Source of the DNA: JBFXAN01 sp050184225
GTDB taxonomy: Bacteria > Chloroflexota > Dehalococcoidia > CAUJGQ01
Direction: 5' to 3'
Assembly: GCA_050184225.1 (NCBI GenBank)
Contig: JBFXAN010000002.1
Coordinates: 1-64,000, forward strand
DNA length: 64,000 bases
The notes beneath the pieces were generated by a model. The model saw only the letters and a program-made list of their open reading frames with translations, did not search any database and was not told where the DNA came from. Position numbers and translations under genes: made by a program. This document shows, one piece after another, positions 7,617-15,762 of this stretch (positions within the stretch are counted from its first letter, which is position 1; every line of letters starts with the position of its first letter).

Positions 7617-8663
7617 ATGCCGGCCGCTGCAATCCTCCTGTTCCTCGTGGTTGCGCTCGCGACGGTCGCGTGCGATGACGCCACGGAGGAGGCCATCGCA
7701 CCGATGACGGAACCGCCCCCCAACGCGGCGGATCTTGGTCAGCTCAGTGGCGAAATCGTCATCGACGGGTCGAGCACGGTCTATCCGATCACACAAGCTG
7801 CGGCGGAGGAATTCCTCCGGTACGGTCGCCGCGTGCGCATCAGTGTTGGGATCGCCGGCACGGGCGGTGGCTTCAAGAAGTTCTGCGCGGGGGATGTCGA
7901 TATCACTAACGCATCGCGGCCAATATCTCCTAGCGAACGTGAAATCTGTGACGCCCGCGGCATCGACTTCATCGAAGTCCCTGTGGCGTATGACGGCATC
8001 GCCGTCGTCGTGCATCCAGACAACACCTGGGTCGACTGTCTCTCGGTGGACGAGTTGCGGCGCATCTGGGAGCCGGCAGCACAGGGCGCCGTCTCGAACT
8101 GGAACCAGGTGCGCGACACGTTCCCCGATCGGCCGCTGACGCTGTTTGGTCCGGCCACGGACTCCGGCACCTTCGACTACTTCACGGAAGCGGTCGTCGG
8201 GATCGAGAAATCGAGCCGCGGCGACTACCAGGCGAGCGAAGACGACAACGTGCTCGTGACCGGCGTCGGCGGCGACCCCGGCGCGTTGGGCTACTTCGGC
8301 TTTGCGTATGTCGTCGAGAACCCCGGCAAGGTGAAGGCCGTTCCGATCGATGGCACCGGCAGCGGGGGGTGCGTGGCGCCATCCGCCCAGTCGATCAAGG
8401 AAGGAGCGTACCAACCTCTCAGCCGGCTTCTCTTTCTCTATGTGCGGGCCACATCGGCCGCACGCCCGGCGGTCGATGCCTTCGTCAGGTTCTATCTGAG
8501 CAACAGCTTCACACCGCTGATTGAGACGCCTGAGGTTGGCTACGTCGCCTTGCCGGACGCCGCGTATAAGGCGCTCATCCAGCGGTTCAGCGCGGGCACG
8601 ACCGGCACGCTGTTCCCCAACGGCATAGAGGTCGGCACGGTTCTCGATCGCTATCTCAGGTGA
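7617..8663 (+). CDS. pstS: phosphate ABC transporter substrate-binding lipoprotein PstS
   Basis: A 348-residue extracellular phosphate-binding lipoprotein. The hydrophobic signal ends in a TVAC lipobox, so the mature protein starts with a diacylglyceryl-Cys. Binding-site motifs are visible: DGSSTVYPIT near the N-terminus, then GTGGGFKKFCAGDVDITNAS and ATDSGTFDYF, which in PstS contact phosphate through Ser, Thr, Arg and Asp. The ATG at 7617 has GGAG seven bases upstream; in-frame starts at 7569 (TTG) and 7584 (ATG) would add positive charges before the signal and are possible. First gene of pstS-pstC-pstA-pstB-phoU. Expression is normally induced by phosphate limitation; a recurrent element lies about 100 bases upstream. 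Confidence 0.95.
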   Translation: MPAAAILLFLVVALATVACDDATEEAIAPMTEPPPNAADLGQLSGEIVIDGSSTVYPITQAAAEEFLRYGRRVRISVGIAGTGGGFKKFCAGDVDITNASRPISPSEREICDARGIDFIEVPVAYDGIAVVVHPDNTWVDCLSVDELRRIWEPAAQGAVSNWNQVRDTFPDRPLTLFGPATDSGTFDYFTEAVVGIEKSSRGDYQASEDDNVLVTGVGGDPGALGYFGFAYVVENPGKVKAVPIDGTGSGGCVAPSAQSIKEGAYQPLSRLLFLYVRATSAARPAVDAFVRFYLSNSFTPLIETPEVGYVALPDAAYKALIQRFSAGTTGTLFPNGIEVGTVLDRYLR

Positions 8664-8666
8664 GAC

Positions 8667-9605
8667 ATGGCTGAGCAGGACCTCGCCGGACACTATCCAC
8701 CACGCGGCGCGTTGCGACGCCATCGCGCTCGCGATCTGCGCGAGCGGGCGATTCAGGGGCTCCTGTTCGTTGCCGCTGCCACGAGCGTGCTGATCACTGC
8801 CGGCATCATCCTGTCCCTGGCCCGTGAGACAGTGGAGTTCTTTCGTCACGTTTCGATCGTCGAGTTCCTCACCGGGCGTGAGTGGACACCGCTGTTTGCC
8901 AGGCAGCGGTTTGGCGTCTGGCCACTGGTTGCGGCTACCGCCCTCACGTCGGCAATCGCGCTCGCCGTCGCGGTTCCCCTGGGATTGATGGCGGCGATTT
9001 TCCTCAGCGAGTTCGCACCGGACCGCATTCGTGACGTGCTCAAGCCCGCGCTGGAGATCCTGGCCGGCGTGCCCACCATCGTCTACGGCTTCTTTGCGCT
9101 GACCTTTGTGACCCCGCTGTTACAGCGCGCGGTTCCTGGACTGAGCACATTCAACTCGCTGAGTGCGGGGCTGGTCATGGGCATCATGATCATGCCCCTC
9201 GTGGCTTCACTCAGCGACGACGCGATGGCCGCCGTGCCGCACGCGCTGCGCGAGGGGGCGTACGGGCTCGGTGCGACGCGCCAGGAGGTGGCGACGAAGG
9301 TCGTGTTTCCGGCAGCGATATCCGGCATCGTCGCGGCGGTGATCCTGGCACTCTCCCGAGCCGTGGGCGAGACGATGATCGTCGCGATCGCGGCCGGTCA
9401 GAGCCCGGTGCTGACGCTGGATCCGCGCGTTCCGGTGGAGACGATGACGGCCTACATCGTCCAGGTGAGCCTGGGAGACACGCCGTACGGCTCGCTTGGC
9501 TACCTGACGATATTTGCCGTAGGCAGCGCGCTCTTTGTGTTCACGTTCGCCTTCAACCTCGCCAGCCAGTGGGTCGTGCGGCGATTTCGGGAGGTGTACG
9601 ACTGA
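8667..9605 (+). CDS. pstC: phosphate ABC transporter permease PstC
   Basis: A 312-residue inner-membrane permease with a cytoplasmic Arg-rich N-terminus (RRHRARDLRERA) and about six transmembrane helices. The binding-protein-dependent permease EAA-type loop is AVPHALREGAYGLGATRQEVATK, read in two parts around residue 195. The LSRAVGETMIVAIAAG signature of PstC/PstA follows. It begins three bases after the pstS stop with AGGTGA as ribosome site, and its stop overlaps the pstA start, so the operon is tightly coupled. It pairs with PstA to form the membrane channel for phosphate. Confidence 0.95.
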   Translation: MAEQDLAGHYPPRGALRRHRARDLRERAIQGLLFVAAATSVLITAGIILSLARETVEFFRHVSIVEFLTGREWTPLFARQRFGVWPLVAATALTSAIALAVAVPLGLMAAIFLSEFAPDRIRDVLKPALEILAGVPTIVYGFFALTFVTPLLQRAVPGLSTFNSLSAGLVMGIMIMPLVASLSDDAMAAVPHALREGAYGLGATRQEVATKVVFPAAISGIVAAVILALSRAVGETMIVAIAAGQSPVLTLDPRVPVETMTAYIVQVSLGDTPYGSLGYLTIFAVGSALFVFTFAFNLASQWVVRRFREVYD

Positions 9606-10507
9606 TGGTCACCCGGACGTCGACGACATCTTCTGTGGGGAGTTTTCATCCCAACCTGGCGATTCGGAAGGCGCGCGGCCTGCTCGTCGTCACCTGTGGC
9701 GTGCTGAGCGTGGTGATCGGGCTGGCGACGCTCTTTCTCTTGATCGCAGATGTGCTCGGCCGCGGACTGCCATGGTTGGACTGGCAGTTCCTGTCGAGCT
9801 TCGACTCGCGCTTCGCCGCTCGGGCCGGGATCAAGGCGGCGCTCTACGGCACGGCGATGATGATCTGCTTTACCATGCTCATCGCCCTGCCCCTCGGTGT
9901 GATGGCGGCGATCTATTTGGAGGAATACGCGGGCGACAACTGGTTCACGCAGGTCGTTCAGCTCAACATCGCCAACCTCGCCGGCGTGCCGTCGATCATC
10001 TACGGCCTGCTCGGCCTCGCCCTGTTCGTGCGAGCGATGGGCATGGGCCGCAGCGTGCTGGCGGGATCGATGACGATGGCGTTGCTGGTGCTGCCGGTGA
10101 TCATCGTGGCGACACGCGAGGCGATTCGGGCGGTCCCGGCCGGCATTCGCCAGGCCTCCTATGCCGTCGGTGCGACCCGCTCCCAGACGATCTGGCACCA
10201 TGTGTTGCCTTATGCCCTACCCGGCATTCTAACCGGCAACATCCTGGCGGCCTCCCGCGCGATCGGTGAGACCGCGCCGCTGATCACTATCGGCGCGCTG
10301 ACGTACGTGCCGTTCACGCCGCGCGACCCGTTCGACCGGTTCACGGCGCTGCCGATCCTCATCTTCAACTGGACATCCAAGCCGCAGGCGACCTTTCACG
10401 ATATTGCCGCAGCGGCCATTCTCGTACTGCTCGCGCTCCTCCTCGCGATGAACGCCATCGCGATCACGCTGCGCCAGCGTGTGCGCAGGAAAGCAGGACG
10501 ACGATGA
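9605..10507 (+). CDS. pstA: phosphate ABC transporter permease PstA
   Basis: A 300-residue permease partner of PstC. Its ATG lies inside the pstC stop region (TGATG) and its stop overlaps the pstB start (ATGA). The hallmark segments are GVPSIIYGLLG, the EAA loop around AVPAGIRQASYAVGATRSQT and the following ASRAIGETAPLITIGAL. Six transmembrane helices are apparent. A longer frame from 9569 overlaps pstC and has no advantage. Confidence 0.95.
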   Translation: MVTRTSTTSSVGSFHPNLAIRKARGLLVVTCGVLSVVIGLATLFLLIADVLGRGLPWLDWQFLSSFDSRFAARAGIKAALYGTAMMICFTMLIALPLGVMAAIYLEEYAGDNWFTQVVQLNIANLAGVPSIIYGLLGLALFVRAMGMGRSVLAGSMTMALLVLPVIIVATREAIRAVPAGIRQASYAVGATRSQTIWHHVLPYALPGILTGNILAASRAIGETAPLITIGALTYVPFTPRDPFDRFTALPILIFNWTSKPQATFHDIAAAAILVLLALLLAMNAIAITLRQRVRRKAGRR

Positions 10508-11355
10508 CCAGCATCCTTGAAAGATCTGAGAAAGCGACCTTGGAAGGGCAACCGACCGCACCCACAATGCACGCCCATGCGGTCGATTTCCGGAACCCCG
10601 TCATTGAGGTCGAGGACTTCAGCCTGTGGTACGGCGCAAGCCGTGCACTGACGGATGTCACGCTCAAGATCCCGTGCCATGCAATCACCGCCCTGATCGG
10701 CCCGTCCGGCTGCGGGAAGAGCACGCTATTGCGCGCGATGAATCGTATGAATGACCTGATCGCTGGCGTTCGCTCCGAGGGGAGCATCTGCCTGAACGGC
10801 GCCGACATCTATGCGCGAGGCGTCGATCCGGTCGAAGTACGGCGACGGGTCGGCATGGTGTTCCAGAAGCCGAACCCGTTTCCGCGATCGGTGCGCGAGA
10901 ACATCCTCTTCGGAGCCAGGATCAATGGCTACCGCGGCAACCATGATGCGTTGGTCGAGCAGTCGCTTCGCAAGGCGGCGCTATGGGAGGAGGTTGCGAA
11001 CGACCTGAAGAAGAGCGGCTTGGCGCTGTCCGGAGGCCAGCAACAACGCCTCTGCATCGCCAGGGCGATTGCGATCGCGCCCGAGGTGATCCTGATGGAT
11101 GAGCCGTGCTCTGCCCTCGATCCGGTCGCGACACACAAGATCGAGGACTTGATGCGAGAACTGGCGCATGACTACTCGATTGTCATCGTGACGCACAACA
11201 TGCAGCAGGCGGCGCGGGTGGCGGACTACACCGCGTTCATGCTCTCCGATGAGCGGACCAAGGGCCAGATTGTCGAATACGGACCCACCGACCAGGTGAT
11301 GACGGCGCCACGAGACAAGCGGACCGAAGACTACATCACCGGACGATTCGGCTAG
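10504..11355 (+). CDS. pstB: phosphate ABC transporter ATPase PstB
   Basis: A 283-residue ATPase that energises phosphate import. Walker A is GPSGCGKST (about residue 63), the PstB-typical RAMNRMNDL follows, the Q-loop is VFQKPNPFP, the ABC signature is LSGGQQQRLCIARA, and Walker B is VILMDEPCSALDP with the switch histidine in IVTHNMQQA. These features are diagnostic for PstB rather than another importer. The N-terminal extension of about 35 residues before the first strand is longer than in E. coli. Start overlaps the pstA stop by four bases. Confidence 0.97.
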   Translation: MTSILERSEKATLEGQPTAPTMHAHAVDFRNPVIEVEDFSLWYGASRALTDVTLKIPCHAITALIGPSGCGKSTLLRAMNRMNDLIAGVRSEGSICLNGADIYARGVDPVEVRRRVGMVFQKPNPFPRSVRENILFGARINGYRGNHDALVEQSLRKAALWEEVANDLKKSGLALSGGQQQRLCIARAIAIAPEVILMDEPCSALDPVATHKIEDLMRELAHDYSIVIVTHNMQQAARVADYTAFMLSDERTKGQIVEYGPTDQVMTAPRDKRTEDYITGRFG

Positions 11356-11429
11356 CGGTGAGAAAGGAGGGCCGCGGACGGGAGCGGTCCGGACTGTTCA
11401 GTCCACCCTGCGCGCCGCGGTGTACGACC

Positions 11430-12095
11430 ATGCCACGCGCTCTCTTCGAACAACACCTTCATGACCTCTGTGCAGATGTGCTCGAACTTGGTGGCCGCGT
11501 AGAGCAGGCGATCCGCCGCGCGATGCAGTCTCTGGAACGACGCGACCTCGAATTGGCGCGAGATGTGGTCGAGGAGGACCAGACGATCAATCGCTGTCGG
11601 TTCTCCATAGAAGAACGTGCGGTGGACTTAATCGCGACCCAGCAGCCGGTAGCCTCTGACCTTCGCACGTTGATCACCGTGCTCTTTGTCGCCACCGAGT
11701 TGGAGCGAACGGGGGACTACGCTGAAGGCGTCGCCCGGATCAGCCTGCTGCTCGGCGAGCAATCGCTTCCACGGCCACTCGACCGCCTCCAGCGGATGGC
11801 GGACTTTGGCATCGAGATGATGCACGACGCGCTCACCGCCTTCACGACCCGCGACGTGAACCTCGCCCGGGCCGTGTGCGATGCGGACGATGCCCTCGAC
11901 ACGCTCTACGACGCCAACTATGCCGAGGTGATCAGCCGGCTCGCCGGCGATCCGCACGCGGCACGCCGGTATACCTACCAGCTCTGGACGGCACACAACC
12001 TGGAGCGGATCGGCGATCGAGCCACGAATATCGCCGAGCGCGTCGTCTATCTCGCCACTGGGGCGTTCGTCGAGATCAACGTTTCCCGCTACTAG
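11430..12095 (+). CDS. phoU: phosphate transport regulator PhoU
   Basis: A 221-residue all-helical protein with the two three-helix PhoU repeats. Each carries the E/DxxxD metal-cluster pattern: VVEEDQTINRCRFSIEERAVDLIATQQPVASDLR in the first half and ARAVCDADDALDTLYDANYAEV in the second (shown here only by key words such as TELERTGDYAE and HNLERIGDRATNIAE). PhoU curbs the Pst transporter and the PhoR kinase when phosphate is plentiful. ATG 11430 matches the family N-terminus, although its ribosome site is weak. The frame also opens with GTG at 11358 next to a fine AAAGGAGG that has no start codon at the right distance, which is odd. Confidence 0.93.
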   Translation: MPRALFEQHLHDLCADVLELGGRVEQAIRRAMQSLERRDLELARDVVEEDQTINRCRFSIEERAVDLIATQQPVASDLRTLITVLFVATELERTGDYAEGVARISLLLGEQSLPRPLDRLQRMADFGIEMMHDALTAFTTRDVNLARAVCDADDALDTLYDANYAEVISRLAGDPHAARRYTYQLWTAHNLERIGDRATNIAERVVYLATGAFVEINVSRY

Positions 12096-12142
12096 CACCG
12101 CTCCGCGACTGGGACTCACAGGCGGCCGGGCGGCGTCGGGTG

Positions 12143-12177
12143 TTCCTGCGCGTCTTGACTGACATTGCCTGACATAC
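12143..12177 (+). promoter_or_regulatory. degenerate recurrent element, site U
   Basis: TTCCTG (12143) is followed 23 bp later by TGCCTGACATAC (12166-12177), a 9-of-12 match, about 90 bases before the PAP2 gene. This is the weakest member counted. Confidence 0.35.
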
Positions 12178-12268
12178 GGGCGTGGTGGCGGCTGCGACAG
12201 TCGAGCTATGGCCGCGCTCTGCACGCGGCCTCAGTGCCACGGCGGGCACTGGTCACAGGGGGTGGCAG

Positions 12269-13168
12269 GTGAGCGGCAGACCGACCACGCCGGAGGAGGT
12301 TTCCATCAAACCGCGATGGCTGTGGGCGGCGGCGATCGTCTGTGCCATTGTCTTTGCGCTGCTTACTCTTGATGCGCTCACGCAGCCCGCTGCCTTCTTC
12401 GACCCCTGGCTCCTGCGCACCGTGCAACGGGTTGATCTGCCGCTGATCGAGCCGGTGATCCGGCCGATCGACTGGTTGACCGATGGCCCGGGCGCGGTGC
12501 TGATGTGGGCCCTCACGATGATTGCCCTGGCGGCGTTGCGCTGGTGGCCGGCGGCGGCAGTTGCGCTGATGACGCCGATCGGCGGCGTGGTGAACTTCGT
12601 CGTTGGTCGATTGGTGGTGGATCGAGACCGGCCCGACCCGGCCGACTTTACACGGGTCATCGTCGACACCAATGGACCAGCGTATCCCAGCGGCCACGTA
12701 ATGGGCGCCGTGATGCTCTATGGCTTCCTCTTCCTCCTGGCAGCGTGCATTCCCTCTCGCGCGCTGCGGTTCGCGGCACGTACCGCGTGTCTTGCCGTGA
12801 TCGTGGCCTCCGGGTTTGGTCGCGTGTGGTACGGGGCTCACTGGCCGTCGGATGTTGTGGGCGCCTACGCGGCTGGTGGCCTGCTGTTGATCGTCATGGT
12901 CGTCGTGTATCAGCGGCTCGTCGCCGGCAGGAGGCCAGAGCGCCTCGGTGCCATGGCGCCGTCGATTGGACCGAGTGAACGAACCCCCAGCCGAACCTGC
13001 CGCCCGGCGAACCATCGCTCGGTAGCGTGCAGAGGAATTGTCCTGGCAGCGGTTATGCAGATGGGAATCCCATTGCCCCACAACCGTATCGGCCCTTACC
13101 GGACAGATCATCCCACCAGAACACAGGATGCTGGGAGTGGAGATCGTCGTACGGAGGATCCGATATGA
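12269..13168 (+). CDS. PAP2-superfamily membrane phosphatase
   Basis: A protein of about 299 residues with five or six transmembrane helices. The PAP2 active-site motifs are intact: VVDRDRPDP (C1), YPSGHVMGAV (C2, PSGH) and GFGRVWYGAHWPSD (C3, nucleophile His with downstream Asp). Members dephosphorylate lipid phosphates such as undecaprenyl pyrophosphate or phosphatidate. The GTG at 12269 has GGGGGTGG before it; GTG 12182 is possible. A GGAGGAGGT lies further in, with no good start behind it. After about residue 225 the tail turns into Arg/Pro/Thr-rich sequence and runs to an ATGA overlap with the flavodoxin. That tail contains a recurrent element, suggesting read-through of a former intergenic region. 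Confidence 0.85.
   Translation: MSGRPTTPEEVSIKPRWLWAAAIVCAIVFALLTLDALTQPAAFFDPWLLRTVQRVDLPLIEPVIRPIDWLTDGPGAVLMWALTMIALAALRWWPAAAVALMTPIGGVVNFVVGRLVVDRDRPDPADFTRVIVDTNGPAYPSGHVMGAVMLYGFLFLLAACIPSRALRFAARTACLAVIVASGFGRVWYGAHWPSDVVGAYAAGGLLLIVMVVVYQRLVAGRRPERLGAMAPSIGPSERTPSRTCRPANHRSVACRGIVLAAVMQMGIPLPHNRIGPYRTDHPTRTQDAGSGDRRTEDPI
13074..13108 (+). promoter_or_regulatory. recurrent bipartite element, site E
   Basis: TGCCCC (13074) is followed exactly 23 bp later by TACCGGACAGAT (13097-13108), about 57 bases before the flavodoxin start. The two boxes align as TGCCCCACA and TACCGGACA, a direct repeat. Confidence 0.65.
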
Positions 13169-13674
13169 ACGCGGTTGTGGTGGCCGCCAGCCGGCATGGT
13201 AGTACGCGGGAGATCGCGCAGGTGATCGCCGACGAGCTCCGTCGCGCTGGAATTGAGACGGCTCTGCGAGACGCGAGGACGGTCGAAGAAATCGGCGGTT
13301 ACGATGCGGTGATCCTCGGCAGTGCAGTGTACATGGGCAACTGGCTACCCGAGGCGCGACGCTTCGGCGAGCACAACCTAACCCAGCTCACAACTGTTCC
13401 GCTCTGGCTCTTCAGCAGCGGACCACTTGGCGCCGACGACCCACAACCACATGGCGATCCAGAGCGAATCAGCGACCTGCTCCGGAATCTCCGGCCTCGC
13501 GAGCACAAGGTCTTCGCCGGCAAGCTCGACAAGCGGGGACTCGGCTTTGGCGAGCGGCTCGCCGTCAAGGCGGTGAAGGCGCAGGAAGGCGACTTCCGAG
13601 ACTGGGACGCGGTTCGCGGTTGGGCGCACGCGATCGCCGATGCGCTGACGACCGGGGCAACCGTCCGGGCGTAG
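13165..13674 (+). CDS. flavodoxin-domain protein, HemG/protoporphyrinogen-oxidase-like (first of three)
   Basis: A 169-residue single-domain flavodoxin. The FMN phosphate loop is AASRHGSTREIA at residues 7-18. The second FMN segment is VILGSAVYMGNWL and the third is LFSSGPLG. It resembles the long-chain HemG-like group annotated as menaquinone-dependent protoporphyrinogen IX dehydrogenase, but the activity is not certain. The ATG at 13165 has GGAGG eight bases before it and overlaps the preceding frame's stop. Two further relatives lie at 30.7 and 43.2 kb, all near universal stress genes. Confidence 0.85.
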   Translation: MNAVVVAASRHGSTREIAQVIADELRRAGIETALRDARTVEEIGGYDAVILGSAVYMGNWLPEARRFGEHNLTQLTTVPLWLFSSGPLGADDPQPHGDPERISDLLRNLRPREHKVFAGKLDKRGLGFGERLAVKAVKAQEGDFRDWDAVRGWAHAIADALTTGATVRA

Positions 13675-13762
13675 TGCCGGCCGAGCAAGGGGTCATAGTG
13701 GCGCGCGACAGGCGGCGCAGCTGGGGCTGACCTCCTGAGGGCGCTCGGAAACGGGGGATGGT

Positions 13763-15760
13763 ATGTTCGCGCCTGAGGCGGCCGTCCGTGACCAGGTGGT
13801 GAAGACGCAACGGGGGTTGCACGCCTTTCCCGTCGCGGCCATTGCAGCGTTCTGCGTCACGCTCTTCGCGCTGATGACCGTGGACCTGCTCTCCGGCCCA
13901 CGGGACTTCTTGGATCAGCACCTGCTGCGTGCGATGCAGCGCATTGACCTCCCGGAACTCGATACCGCGGTCCGTGCCTTGAATGGTCTCACCGGACAGG
14001 AGGTCGCGCTCGCGATCTGGGCCGCTCTGGTTGTGCTGAGCCTCTTCATGCGCTGGTGGCTTGCCGCGCTGACGCTCGTTGCGTTGCCGATTGGGGGATT
14101 AGTGAATCATGCGATCAGCATCGCAGCGGGACGTGATCGGTCTGGAGACGGAGAGGTCCTCCGTGCCGTCGGCGATGCCGATGCCTTTACGGCGGCTGGT
14201 GGACCTATCGTCGGCGCGGTCCTGCTCTACGGCGTCCTGTTTGTCGTCGCCGATCACATCGCTTCGACGGGGATTCGGCGCGCGGCACAGGGCGTGTGCA
14301 TCGCAATCATTCTGCTCGTCGGTTTCGCCGAGGTGCGTCACAGCGGTGTCTTGCCATCGGACGTGACCGCAGCGTATGCCCTCGGCGGCCTGATCCTCGC
14401 TGTCCTGGTTGTCATCTATCGACGGATCGATGCAGTCACTGGATCGCTGCCACTGATTCATGCGGCGATCCCAGCGCACGACGAGCGTGTGCCGCACGCG
14501 CACGCGTTGACGAGCCTCGTGCTGTTTGACGGCGGGACCGTCGAGAAGATCTATGCCCCCGGATTCCTCCCGCGCCTGATCTATTGGATTGCGTTCCAGG
14601 CAGAGTTCCCCTACATCCGCAACCGTGCGGCGCTGGAAGCGGCGAGACACCGTCGCAACCTCGCGGCATTGCTGACCGAATATTGGTACGGCAGCGCCCG
14701 CGTGGCGCGCGTGGTCGCCATCGAACAAGTTGGCGATACGTTTGCCGTGCGGAGCGAGTTTGTCGACGGACATGAGCCCACCGACCGGCGTGCGGCACGC
14801 GCGTTCCTTGCTGACCTCATGTATCGCTTTGAGCGCGTCGGGTATCCGACGTGGCAGATCGATCCACGCCAGCCCCGAGCCGTCGATAACGTCATGGAAG
14901 CGGCGGATGGGCGGTACATGATCGTCGATCTGGAGTCCGGCCTCGTCTCGCCGTTGGCCTCAGTCCGCACCTGGGGGCGCGCGTTGCGCCGGGGTCTGGT
15001 GCCCATCTACGACGATGTGTACTTCGACATCACCCGCCGATACGTCGCTCACGAGGAAGCCGCGATGCAGGCGAAACTCGGAAATGAGTGGACCGATCGC
15101 CTGATCGCGACCATGGCAGCGGCAGAGCTGGAGACGGACGCCTGGCGGCAGAGTGAGCCACGACTGTGGGGTCATCTTGTCTACAACGTGCAGCACGGAT
15201 TCGGCATCCGCCACTGGCCGGCACGCATTCGGGCGGAGGTGCAAGCCGGGCGGGCCCACGCCCGTGAATGGATTGCGCAGGCGATCACCACCTGGGACCG
15301 GGAGGGACGGCTGACAGGTGCGGAGGCGGCGACGCTACGAGCTGAGACGGCGGCACCAGAGTTTCAGACCATCCTACCCCATCTCGGCGCGCACATCGCG
15401 ATCAGTATCGTGCTTCGGTTCCCATTCGGAGGGATCGCGCGCTTCTGCTGGACGAGCGGCGCACTTGTCACCACCGGCATCCGCCGGTTGGTGGGTCGAA
15501 CGGATGCCTCATCGTGGCAGCAGGCGAAACGGATACACACACCGGTGGTGCTGCTGTTCAGCCTGCTGCCGAGCATCGGTGCGTTCGCCTACCTGATGGC
15601 AGCGCCGGTGCGCCGAAACCCGCTGCTCGTTCGCGTGACGGTAGACATGGCATTGCGATCGCTGCCGTTCCAGCTCTATCACCGGAGCGGCCTGCAGCGG
15701 CTGATCGCTCGCCGGACACTGATTGAGCCCAGGTCGGGCGACACACCGAGGGCGGCGTAG
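13763..15760 (+). CDS. tripartite fusion: degenerate PAP2, kinase-like middle, shared membrane domain
   Basis: A 665-residue protein. Residues 1-225 resemble the neighbouring PAP2 gene (LLRAMQRIDLPELD against LLRTVQRVDLPLIE), but all catalytic words are lost: the RP of C1 reads GRDRSGD, PSGH reads AAGG, and the C3 His is replaced in EVRHSGVLPSD. Residues about 250-440 look like an aminoglycoside-kinase or LPS-kinase-type fold, with a DN pair (AVDNVME) and YMIVDLESG in place of the HxDxxxxN and DxE motifs. Residues 497-665 match residues 29-181 of the protein at 5826-7286. Probably a lipid- or wall-linked regulatory membrane protein; function unknown. The next PAP2 gene starts two bases after its stop. 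Confidence 0.75.
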   Translation: MFAPEAAVRDQVVKTQRGLHAFPVAAIAAFCVTLFALMTVDLLSGPRDFLDQHLLRAMQRIDLPELDTAVRALNGLTGQEVALAIWAALVVLSLFMRWWLAALTLVALPIGGLVNHAISIAAGRDRSGDGEVLRAVGDADAFTAAGGPIVGAVLLYGVLFVVADHIASTGIRRAAQGVCIAIILLVGFAEVRHSGVLPSDVTAAYALGGLILAVLVVIYRRIDAVTGSLPLIHAAIPAHDERVPHAHALTSLVLFDGGTVEKIYAPGFLPRLIYWIAFQAEFPYIRNRAALEAARHRRNLAALLTEYWYGSARVARVVAIEQVGDTFAVRSEFVDGHEPTDRRAARAFLADLMYRFERVGYPTWQIDPRQPRAVDNVMEAADGRYMIVDLESGLVSPLASVRTWGRALRRGLVPIYDDVYFDITRRYVAHEEAAMQAKLGNEWTDRLIATMAAAELETDAWRQSEPRLWGHLVYNVQHGFGIRHWPARIRAEVQAGRAHAREWIAQAITTWDREGRLTGAEAATLRAETAAPEFQTILPHLGAHIAISIVLRFPFGGIARFCWTSGALVTTGIRRLVGRTDASSWQQAKRIHTPVVLLFSLLPSIGAFAYLMAAPVRRNPLLVRVTVDMALRSLPFQLYHRSGLQRLIARRTLIEPRSGDTPRAA

Positions 15761-15762
15761 CC

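Noticed and set aside
13027..13164. N-terminal extension of the first flavodoxin
   Set aside because: The ATG at 13165 has the ribosome site and matches the family start; the extension covers the regulatory element.
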